Assembly: GCA_001916055.1 (NCBI GenBank)
Contig: MNRR01000033.1
Location: 1 to 37,579, forward strand
Direction: 5' to 3'
DNA: 37,579 nt
Origin: Clostridium sp. 28_12
GTDB taxonomy: Bacteria; Bacillota; Clostridia; TANB77; CAG-508
Under the pieces are notes generated by a model that was not told the origin of the DNA, searched no databases, and saw nothing but the letters and a program-made list of their open reading frames with translations. This document shows, one piece after another, positions 6,598 through 13,503 of the stretch; within the stretch, counting starts at the first letter, position 1, and each line of letters starts with the position of its first letter. Both the position numbers and the translations under genes were made by a program.

Positions 6598-8877
6598 ATG
6601 GGAAACATAGTTTTATTAGATGATTTAACGATTAATAAAATTGCAGCAGGAGAAGTAATAGAAAGACCTGCATCAGTAATAAAAGAAATGATTGAAAACT
6701 CAATAGATGCAGGGGCTAATAATATAGTAGTAGAAATAGAAAAAGGTGGAATATCATATATAAAAGTAACAGATAATGGAAAAGGAATTTCAGAAGATGA
6801 TTTGGAATTAGCATTTGAAAGACATGCTACAAGCAAAATAAGATCTGCTGATGATTTAAATACTGTAACATCAATGGGGTTCAGGGGAGAGGCATTAGCA
6901 AGCATTGCAGCGATATCAAGAGTAGAATTAGTTTCTAAAACGGCAGAGCAAGAAAATGGGTATAAGGTAGTATTAGAAGGTGGAAATGTATTAGAAAAAT
7001 CAATAGCAGGTTCGCCAACAGGTACATCAATAACAGTAAAAAATCTATTTTATAATACACCGGTAAGATATAAATTCTTAAAAAAGGATTTCACAGAAGC
7101 AGGATATATTGAAGATGCAATAACAAGAACGGCATTAGTGCATCCAGAAATAGCAATAAAACTTATAAATTCTGGAAAAACGGTTATTCAAACTAATGGA
7201 AATGGAGATTTAAAAACAGTAATTTATAGTATATATGGAAAAGATGTAGCAAATGCATTGATAGAAACTGATTACACATATGAAGATATACATATAACAG
7301 GTGTAGTAGGAAAACCAGAAATAGCACGTTCAAATAGAGCATATCAAATGTTTTTTGTTAACAAAAGATATATAAAAGACAAAGCATTATCATCAGCGAC
7401 AGAAAGAGCATATAAAGGAATGTTGCCAATGGGAAAATTTGGATTTTTGGTGTTGAATATTGAAATGAATCCAAGTAAAGTTGATGTGAATGTGCACCCA
7501 GCAAAATTGGAAGTAAGATTTGAAGACGAAAATTTGATATTTAAAGCAGTATATCATGCAATAAGAGATTCACTTTTAAAAATAGATGAACCAAGTACAA
7601 ATAATAATTCAGATCAAATTTCAATTGGAACTCCAACAGTAGAAATAAAACCATTTAACAAAACCGATAATTTCTCAGTAGGAAGTAAAGAAACTATAGT
7701 AGAACAAATATTTAAAGCAAGACAATTAGCTGAACAACATAACCAGGAACCAAAGCAAACTCAACAGAATCAAAAAGCAGAAAAGATTGAAATACCTGAG
7801 ATAGAAAAAAGTCAAGAAGTTCTAAAAAAACTACAAGAAATGAAACAAAAACTAATTCAAGAAACACCAGGACTAAAATTAGAAAACAGGGAAGTAATAC
7901 AACCAGTACAAGTAGAACAACCACAACAAGAGAAAAAACAGGAAATAGGAATACAACAACAAGAAAATATTGAAGTGGAAAAAACTGAAATAATAGAAAA
8001 TCAAGAAGAACCTCAAATATTGGAAGAAGAATTACCAAAAGCACTTCAACATGAAGAAATAGAACAACCAGCAGAAGAAATAAAATATGAAATAGAATCT
8101 GAACCTATAAAAGAAGAAAAAGTAGCAGAGAAAAGTGTAGAATATACAAAAGAATTTGAAGAAATGTATATGCAATTATTTGGAACTAAGCCAGTAAAAG
8201 GTGAAAAATACGAAAGCAAAATAGATGATAGTAATAAAATAGATGATATAGCTAAACTAGAAAATAGAACTGTATTTGAGAATCTAGAAGAATATCAAAA
8301 GCCTACTTATAAATTTGTTGGAATACTATTTGATGAATACATAATAATTGAGATGGAAAAAGAAATGTATATAATTGACCAACATTCAGCACATGAGAAA
8401 ATATTATTTGAAAAATTAAAAGATAATTATTATGACAAAGAGAATAAAGATTCACAATTAATGTTATTACCAGATATAATAACACTTTCACGTAAACAAA
8501 TGGAAATTGCTAGAGATAATATGCAAATGTTTAGAAATGCAGGATTTATGGTAGAAGAATTTGGGGAAAATACTGTAAAAATAACAGGTGTACCAGAAAT
8601 ATGCTTAGAATTAGAAACAAGAGAAATATTTACGCAGATATTAGATGAAATAGATAAAGTTTCAAGAAATGAAAAACAAGAAGTTGAACAAAAATTTATA
8701 TCAACACTTGCTTTTAAAATTGCTAAAGATGCTAGTATAGCAAATACTAAAGAAGAGGTTGATGGTTTGATGAATGAGTTATTGATATTAAATAATCCAT
8801 TTACAGGACCACTAGGAGAACCAATAGCAATAAAAATGTCAAAATATGATATTGAAAGAAAATTTGCAAGAAAGTAA
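6598..8877 (+). CDS. mutL: DNA mismatch repair protein MutL
   Basis: MutL is the ATP-driven matchmaker of mismatch repair and, in bacteria without MutH, usually the nicking endonuclease too. The GHKL ATPase motifs are intact: ENSIDAG near 34, DNGKGI near 61 and FRGEALASI near 95. A Q/E-rich linker of roughly 200 residues (about 345-545) is much longer than usual and makes the whole 759 aa against about 630 in Bacillus. The C-terminal domain keeps the endonuclease motif as DQHSAHE (594-600). However, CPHGRP has become GPLGEP (737-742) and the ACKxAIKA cysteine is replaced by Phe706, so the Cys/His metal ligands are gone. AGGAGG precedes the ATG by 11 nt. It is first in an operon with miaA and a membrane-fusion-like gene. 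mutS is not in the window. Confidence 0.95.
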   Translation: MGNIVLLDDLTINKIAAGEVIERPASVIKEMIENSIDAGANNIVVEIEKGGISYIKVTDNGKGISEDDLELAFERHATSKIRSADDLNTVTSMGFRGEALASIAAISRVELVSKTAEQENGYKVVLEGGNVLEKSIAGSPTGTSITVKNLFYNTPVRYKFLKKDFTEAGYIEDAITRTALVHPEIAIKLINSGKTVIQTNGNGDLKTVIYSIYGKDVANALIETDYTYEDIHITGVVGKPEIARSNRAYQMFFVNKRYIKDKALSSATERAYKGMLPMGKFGFLVLNIEMNPSKVDVNVHPAKLEVRFEDENLIFKAVYHAIRDSLLKIDEPSTNNNSDQISIGTPTVEIKPFNKTDNFSVGSKETIVEQIFKARQLAEQHNQEPKQTQQNQKAEKIEIPEIEKSQEVLKKLQEMKQKLIQETPGLKLENREVIQPVQVEQPQQEKKQEIGIQQQENIEVEKTEIIENQEEPQILEEELPKALQHEEIEQPAEEIKYEIESEPIKEEKVAEKSVEYTKEFEEMYMQLFGTKPVKGEKYESKIDDSNKIDDIAKLENRTVFENLEEYQKPTYKFVGILFDEYIIIEMEKEMYIIDQHSAHEKILFEKLKDNYYDKENKDSQLMLLPDIITLSRKQMEIARDNMQMFRNAGFMVEEFGENTVKITGVPEICLELETREIFTQILDEIDKVSRNEKQEVEQKFISTLAFKIAKDASIANTKEEVDGLMNELLILNNPFTGPLGEPIAIKMSKYDIERKFARK

Positions 8878-8888
8878 AGGGATTAAAG

Positions 8889-9791
8889 ATGAACAAACCA
8901 AAGGTTATAGTTATATGTGGACCCACTGCGTCAGGAAAAACAACACTATCAATACAACTGGCACAAAAAATAAATGGAGAAATAATTTCAAGTGATTCTA
9001 TGCAAATATACAAAGATATGAACATAGGAACAGCTAAACCAGACCAACAAGAAATGCAAGGAATAAAACATTACTTATTAGATTTCGTAGAGCCAAATCA
9101 AAGATATAGTGTAGCAGATTATAAAAAAGATGCTGAAAATGCAATAGAAGATATATTACAAAAAGGGAAAGTTCCAATAATTGTTGGTGGAACTGGGTTA
9201 TATGTAGATAGCTTAATATATGGAATTGAATATCCAAACATAGAATTTGATGAAAATTACAGAAAAGAATTAGAACGAAGAGTAGAGAAAGAAGGATTAG
9301 AAAAATTATATGAAAAAGCTAAAAAAATAGACCCGCAAGCAATGAAAAAAATCAGCCGTAATGATCAAAAAAGAATATTAAGGGTTTTGGAAATTTATAA
9401 TGCAACAGGAAAAACGAAAACAGAGCAGGAAATTGAGTCTAGAAAAAATGAAGTGAAATATGATTATAGAGTATTTGCAATAAATATGGATAGAGAAAAA
9501 TTATATGATAGAATAAATAAAAGAGTAGATATAATGATACAAAAAGGCTTAATAGAAGAAGTTGAAAATTTATTAAAAAAATATAATGAGTTTCCAACAG
9601 CAATGCAGGGATTAGGATATAAAGAAGTGGTAGAATACATTCAGGGAAAAGTTTTAAAAGAAGATATGATAGAAAACATTAAAAGAGAATCAAGAAGATA
9701 TGCTAAAAGACAAATAACATGGTTTAAGAAAAATAAACAAACAATATGGATAGGACCAAATGATTTACAAATGATTTTAAATGAAATATAA
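8889..9791 (+). CDS. miaA: tRNA dimethylallyltransferase
   Basis: MiaA adds a dimethylallyl group to N6 of A37 in tRNAs reading U-starting codons. The 300-aa protein has the P-loop GPTASGKTT near 9-17, the DSMQIYKDMNIGTAKP substrate-binding region near 37-52, GGTGLYVDSLIYG near 99-111 and the RNRRYAKRQ-like RRYAKRQ stretch near 271. The ATG follows AAAGGGA, 11 bp after mutL; the mutL-miaA pair is common in bacteria. The next gene's frame overlaps its end, although the preferred start of that gene lies downstream. Confidence 0.95.
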   Translation: MNKPKVIVICGPTASGKTTLSIQLAQKINGEIISSDSMQIYKDMNIGTAKPDQQEMQGIKHYLLDFVEPNQRYSVADYKKDAENAIEDILQKGKVPIIVGGTGLYVDSLIYGIEYPNIEFDENYRKELERRVEKEGLEKLYEKAKKIDPQAMKKISRNDQKRILRVLEIYNATGKTKTEQEIESRKNEVKYDYRVFAINMDREKLYDRINKRVDIMIQKGLIEEVENLLKKYNEFPTAMQGLGYKEVVEYIQGKVLKEDMIENIKRESRRYAKRQITWFKKNKQTIWIGPNDLQMILNEI

Positions 9792-9819
9792 TATATTTTA
9801 TTTAGAAAGGGGAAAAAAC

Positions 9820-11022
9820 TTGGGAAAAGGAAAAGCAATAATAGCAATACTATCTGGAATAATTATAGTAGCATATGTAATAAGTGCAATATATTTGCTT
9901 ATAGTTCACCAATCAGACACTTACATTATAAGTCAAGGAACAGTGACACAAGAAGATGAAACAGTTGGATATATAATACGAGATGAACAAGTAAAAAAGA
10001 GTGATAATTATAATAATGGAATATATGCAATTGCATCAGAGGGACAAAGAGTAGCAATAAATGAGCCTATTTTTAGGTATTATAGTGATACAGAAAAACA
10101 GATAAACTCTGAAATTAATGATATAAATTATAAAATACAAGATTTACTAGAAAAAGACAAAAGTGTTACTTCTGCTGACATAAAAGCAATAGAAAAACAG
10201 ATTGAAGAAAAAATGCAGAATATAAATACATTAAATAATTATCAAGAAATAAGTGAATACAAAAAAAATATTGATACTTTAATAAGTAAAAAAATTGGTT
10301 TTATTGGAGATGCTACTGAAAATAAGGATATAAAGAAGTTAATAAAGCAGAGAAAAGAATTAGAGAGTAAATTGAAAAATAGTTCAGAATATCAGAAAGC
10401 ACCTAGTAGTGGGATTGTTTCATATAGAGTTGATGGTTTAGAAGAAAAACTTTCTCCAAGTGACTTTAACTCATTAAATGAAAAATATTTAGATAGTTTG
10501 GAGATAAAAACAGGACAGATAATATCTGCAAGTAATGAATGTGGAAAAGTTATAGATAATTTTAAATGCTATATTGCAGTCACATTAAATTCTAAAGAAG
10601 CGATGGAAGCGAAAGTTAATGACAAGGTAAAAATAAGAATAGCAAACGATGAGGAAGAAGATGCAAAAGTTATTCAAATAAATGAAGAAAGCGGAAAAAG
10701 AACAATAATATTTCAAATTAATAAAATGACAGACAATCTAATAAATCACAGAAAAATTACTGTTGATGTAATATGGTGGAATGTTACAGGATTAAAAGTT
10801 CCAACTCAAGCGTTGATACAAGAAAATGAATTATATTATGTTGTGAGAAATAAAGCAGGAGTGCAAACTAAAATGTTAGTAAAAGTAAAAAAACAGACAA
10901 ATAAATATGCAATAATAGATGTATACAAAAATGAAGAATTGCAGGAAATTGGTTTAAGTGCACAAGAAATAAAAAATTATAAGAAAATAAGTAATTATGA
11001 TGAAATAGTATTACAAAAATAA
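9820..11022 (+). CDS. HlyD/membrane-fusion-like protein
   Basis: This 400-aa protein has one N-terminal membrane helix (about residues 5-28, AIIAILSGIIIVAYVISAIY), an extracellular beta segment, a long lysine/glutamate-rich coiled-coil region (about 95-190), a lipoyl-like/beta-barrel part (PSSGIVSYRVDGLEE onward) and a C-terminal beta domain. That is the layout of HlyD-type adaptor proteins. No transporter partner is next to it. Similar orphan HlyD-like genes sit next to sepF in several Clostridia, as far as I recall. A start at the ATG 9781 would overlap miaA and lacks a ribosome binding site, whereas TTG at 9820 lies 7 nt after AGAAAGGGG and gives a good membrane-anchor N-terminus, so TTG is preferred. 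The role is unknown; envelope assembly or division is suggested only by its neighbours. Confidence 0.72.
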   Translation: MGKGKAIIAILSGIIIVAYVISAIYLLIVHQSDTYIISQGTVTQEDETVGYIIRDEQVKKSDNYNNGIYAIASEGQRVAINEPIFRYYSDTEKQINSEINDINYKIQDLLEKDKSVTSADIKAIEKQIEEKMQNINTLNNYQEISEYKKNIDTLISKKIGFIGDATENKDIKKLIKQRKELESKLKNSSEYQKAPSSGIVSYRVDGLEEKLSPSDFNSLNEKYLDSLEIKTGQIISASNECGKVIDNFKCYIAVTLNSKEAMEAKVNDKVKIRIANDEEEDAKVIQINEESGKRTIIFQINKMTDNLINHRKITVDVIWWNVTGLKVPTQALIQENELYYVVRNKAGVQTKMLVKVKKQTNKYAIIDVYKNEELQEIGLSAQEIKNYKKISNYDEIVLQK

Positions 11023-11033
11023 TATTACAATTG

Positions 11034-11104
11034 TGTTACAAAAATATTAAATTTACATTACATTTACTTTAGCACTTGACAAATTGAAAAAAAAGTTAGA
11101 TACT
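11034..11104 (+). promoter_or_regulatory. sepF promoter with upstream TTACA repeats
   Basis: A perfect TTGACA (11076-11081) is followed by a weak -10 (GATACT at 11099-11104, spacer 17). Upstream are several TTACA units. The stretch 11034-11081 is clearly alike, base by base, to 12238-12287 before rsmD. Confidence 0.6.
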
Positions 11105-11152
11105 TAATTGGAAATTAGAATACGAAAGTGTAAAATATTAGGAGGTTAAAAA

Positions 11153-11641
11153 ATGGCAGGAGCTATAATGGACAAGGTTTGGGGACTATTCGGAGGAGTA
11201 GACCAAGGAGAAACAGAAGAATATGATGATGATGATGCATATGAATATGAAGATAAATCAGCAAATTATGAAAATAATGAGGAAGAAAAAGGATTTTTCG
11301 GAAAGAAAGGAAAAATAGTACCATTAAACGGACAAAGTCAATCTGTAAAAATGGTTATTTCTCAACCAACTACATTTGAACAATCAGAAGAAATATGCAG
11401 TTTGTTAAAAGAGAAAAAATCAGTAATAGTAAACTTAGAATATGTTAATAAAGATGTTGCTAGAAGAATAGTTGACTTTATTAGTGGTGGAGTTTATGCT
11501 CTAGATGGACATATTCAAAAAATATCAAATTCAATATTTCTAATAGCACCAATGAATTATGAAATAACAAATGAAATGGCAAGAGAAGAAATAAAAAATA
11601 AACTATCTGTTTCTTGGCTAAAAAATAATAATATAAATTAA
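11153..11641 (+). CDS. sepF: cell division protein SepF
   Basis: SepF bundles FtsZ filaments and anchors the Z-ring to the membrane. The 162-aa protein has the expected short N-terminal amphipathic helix (MAGAIMDKVWGLFGG), a long acidic linker with runs of Asp/Glu/Tyr (about 16-50) and the compact SepF domain from about 57. That domain contains KMVISQPTTFEQSEEI, SVIVNLEYVNKD and RRIVDFISGGVYALDG, which are typical of the family. AGGAGGT lies 6 nt before the ATG. divIVA follows after 29 bp. The YggS, YlmG and YlmH genes that usually surround sepF are missing here. Confidence 0.95.
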   Translation: MAGAIMDKVWGLFGGVDQGETEEYDDDDAYEYEDKSANYENNEEEKGFFGKKGKIVPLNGQSQSVKMVISQPTTFEQSEEICSLLKEKKSVIVNLEYVNKDVARRIVDFISGGVYALDGHIQKISNSIFLIAPMNYEITNEMAREEIKNKLSVSWLKNNNIN

Positions 11642-11670
11642 TCTTTAAAAGAGAACGGAGGCTATCTAAT

Positions 11671-12159
11671 ATGATTACACCATTAGATATAGAAAATAAA
11701 AAATTTAGCAAACAAATGATGAATGGATATAATGTAGATGAAGTTGATGAGTTCTTAGATCAAATTATGCAAGATTATGAAACAAATTATAAAGAATTAG
11801 CTTCTATGAAAACAAAAGTTGATGAATTGAACAATGCTTTAGAACATTATAAGAATATAGAAAACACTTTACAAAACACTTTGGTAATGGCACAATCAAC
11901 AGCAGAAGAAGTTAAAAGTGTTGCAAAGCAACAAGCTGATCAAATTATATCAGAAGCTCAAAAAGAGGCTGAGAATATACTAAGAACTTCAAAAGAAGGT
12001 GTTGCAAAAGATCTAGAAGATATTGATCAAAAAATAAAAATGAAAGAGCAACAATTCAATGATGTAAAAAAACAATTTGATGTTTATAAAGCAAAGATGG
12101 AATCTTTGTTGATTTCACAATCAGAGATTATAAAAGAAATAAATAAAGAAGAAGACTAA
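11671..12159 (+). CDS. divIVA: DivIVA-family polar scaffold protein
   Basis: This is a coiled-coil scaffold that binds curved membrane at septa and poles. The 162-aa protein begins MITPLDIENKKFSKQMMNGY, then NVDEVDEFLDQI, the characteristic DivIVA N-terminal lipid-binding domain. A short break and a heptad-rich coiled coil run from about 35 to the end. Pfam-type DivIVA proteins of this size are usual (B. subtilis 164 aa). CGGAGG precedes the ATG. It is coupled to sepF and followed immediately by a strong terminator, so sepF-divIVA forms a small division operon. Confidence 0.93.
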   Translation: MITPLDIENKKFSKQMMNGYNVDEVDEFLDQIMQDYETNYKELASMKTKVDELNNALEHYKNIENTLQNTLVMAQSTAEEVKSVAKQQADQIISEAQKEAENILRTSKEGVAKDLEDIDQKIKMKEQQFNDVKKQFDVYKAKMESLLISQSEIIKEINKEED

Positions 12160-12198
12160 AATGGGGTTTGGGAAAGAAAAATTTCCGCCCCATTTTTG
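12158..12198 (+). terminator. intrinsic terminator after divIVA
   Basis: AAAATGGGG (12158-12166) pairs with CCCCATTTT (12188-12196), followed by further T residues. The stem begins inside the divIVA stop codon. Confidence 0.9.
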
Positions 12199-12237
12199 TT
12201 ATTTTTCTAAAAAGTACTTGTAAAAACAGTGTTACAA

Positions 12238-12309
12238 TGTTACAGAAATATTAAAACTATATTACAATTTAGTTAAAATACTTGACAATACGGAAAAAAA
12301 GAATAAAAT
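12238..12309 (+). promoter_or_regulatory. rsmD promoter with upstream TTACA repeats
   Basis: TTGACA (12282-12287), a 16-bp spacer and TAAAAT (12304-12309) form a good SigA promoter. The 44 bp before the -35 repeat the arrangement seen upstream of sepF (TGTTACA, AAATATTAAA, ATTACA, TTTA). Confidence 0.7.
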
Positions 12310-12344
12310 ATTAGTATAAAATAAGAAAGGCTGAATTTGGCAGA

Positions 12345-12911
12345 ATGAGAATAATAAGTGGGAAAGCAAAAGGAACTAAACTATATACATTAGAAGGTAC
12401 TAATACAAGACCGACATTAGATAGAGTAAAAGAGTCAATATTTAATATAATACAAAATGATATTGAAGATGCAGAAATATTAGATTTGTTTGCAGGAAGT
12501 GGAGCGATTGGATTAGAATTCTTAAGCAGAGGGGCAAGAAATGCAGTATTATGTGATAAGTCAAAAGATGCCACTGAAATAATAAAGAGGAATGTACAAA
12601 AAACGCATATGGAAGAAAAAACACAAATATTAAATTTGGATTTTGAAACATGTTTAGATAAAGTTAAAAATCGACAATTTGATATAATATATATAGATCC
12701 ACCATATGTAACAAAATATATACTAAAATCAATAGAAAAAATTATTGCACAAGGAAATCTAAAAAAAGAAGGAATTATGATTTTAGAAACAGATGATGAA
12801 CAAAGAATATTGAGAGAAATTGAAAGCGAAGAAGTTAGAATTGTTGACAAAAGAAAATACGGAAGAGCAACAATAATATTTCTTAAATTAGGAATACCTA
12901 GAAAGGGGTAA
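12345..12911 (+). CDS. rsmD: 16S rRNA (guanine966-N2)-methyltransferase
   Basis: RsmD uses S-adenosylmethionine to methylate N2 of G966 in 16S rRNA on the assembled small-subunit head. The 188-aa protein starts MRIISGKAKGTKL, the standard N-terminus. It then has TRPTLDRVKESIFNII, the SAM-binding DLFAGSGAIGLEFLSRGA (about 47-64) and the catalytic DPPY at 118-121. The ribosome binding site AGAAAGG is rather far (14 nt) from the ATG. In many Firmicutes coaD follows rsmD; here a coiled-coil gene follows after 3 bp instead. Confidence 0.95.
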   Translation: MRIISGKAKGTKLYTLEGTNTRPTLDRVKESIFNIIQNDIEDAEILDLFAGSGAIGLEFLSRGARNAVLCDKSKDATEIIKRNVQKTHMEEKTQILNLDFETCLDKVKNRQFDIIYIDPPYVTKYILKSIEKIIAQGNLKKEGIMILETDDEQRILREIESEEVRIVDKRKYGRATIIFLKLGIPRKG

Positions 12912-12914
12912 GAG

Positions 12915-13418
12915 ATGGAAATCTTTACATTATTAGAAACATTAGAAGACATGTTAGAAAATAGCAAAAAAGTACCATTTACTACTAGAGGAATGGTTGA
13001 TAAAGAAGAAATGCTTGAAATAATCAAGGAAATAAGAATAAAATTACCAGATGAATTAAAACAAGCTAAATGGGTGAAAGAAGAAAGACAAAGAATATTA
13101 GTTGAAGCTCAAAAAGAAGCTGATGGAATTGTTAAAGAAGCAGAAAATAGAATTATTTCAATGATAGACGAACATGAGATAACAAGAAAGGCATATGAAC
13201 AAAAAGCAGAGATTATTGAAACTGCAAATCAAATGTCAAGAGAAATATCACAAGGAACAAAAGAATATGCAAATAATTTATTAGATTCAACTGAAAAAGT
13301 GTTAACAGATACATTAGCAAAATTAGAAAAAAATCTTGGAGAGGCTGTTAATTTAATGGAAATTTCATTAGAAGACACAATAAAAACAATTCAAAATAGT
13401 AAGAAAGAACTTCAATAA
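12915..13418 (+). CDS. coiled-coil protein, V-ATPase subunit H/DivIVA-like
   Basis: This soluble 167-aa protein has no membrane helix. It starts MEIFTLLETLEDMLENSKKV, has a short globular-looking head to about 50 and then long charged helices rich in Lys/Glu/Ala (about 50-165), as in the proteins annotated ATPase or V-type ATPase subunit H next to rsmD in Clostridia. That label reflects coiled-coil likeness only. Its placement between rsmD and ftsK, after sepF-divIVA, makes a division or envelope scaffold plausible. The gene lies 3 bp after rsmD with AGAAAGGGG as its ribosome binding site and ends just before a terminator hairpin. Confidence 0.7.
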   Translation: MEIFTLLETLEDMLENSKKVPFTTRGMVDKEEMLEIIKEIRIKLPDELKQAKWVKEERQRILVEAQKEADGIVKEAENRIISMIDEHEITRKAYEQKAEIIETANQMSREISQGTKEYANNLLDSTEKVLTDTLAKLEKNLGEAVNLMEISLEDTIKTIQNSKKELQ

Positions 13419-13425
13419 AAAATTG

Positions 13426-13467
13426 GGGGCACGCCTTTCAAGAAAAAAGAAGGGAGTGCTCCTTTTA
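13426..13467 (+). terminator. intrinsic terminator or attenuator just upstream of ftsK
   Basis: GGGGCAC plus CCTTTC (13426-13439) pairs with GAAGGG plus GTGCTCC (13449-13462), with one mismatch and two G-U pairs, followed by TTTT. Only 36 bp separate it from the ftsK ATG, which leaves no room for an ordinary promoter. ftsK is either reached by read-through or transcribed from a site inside the preceding gene. Confidence 0.8.
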
Positions 13468-13503
13468 GTAAATAACAAAAAAGTTCGAAAGGAAGTAGGA
13501 AAA

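Noticed and set aside
7720..8110. Repetitive Gln/Glu-coding stretch as a separate repeat element
   Set aside because: It is the in-frame low-complexity linker of MutL.
12311..13027. 238-residue minus-strand frame opposite rsmD
   Set aside because: Antisense to the conserved rsmD frame, with biased composition and no start signals.
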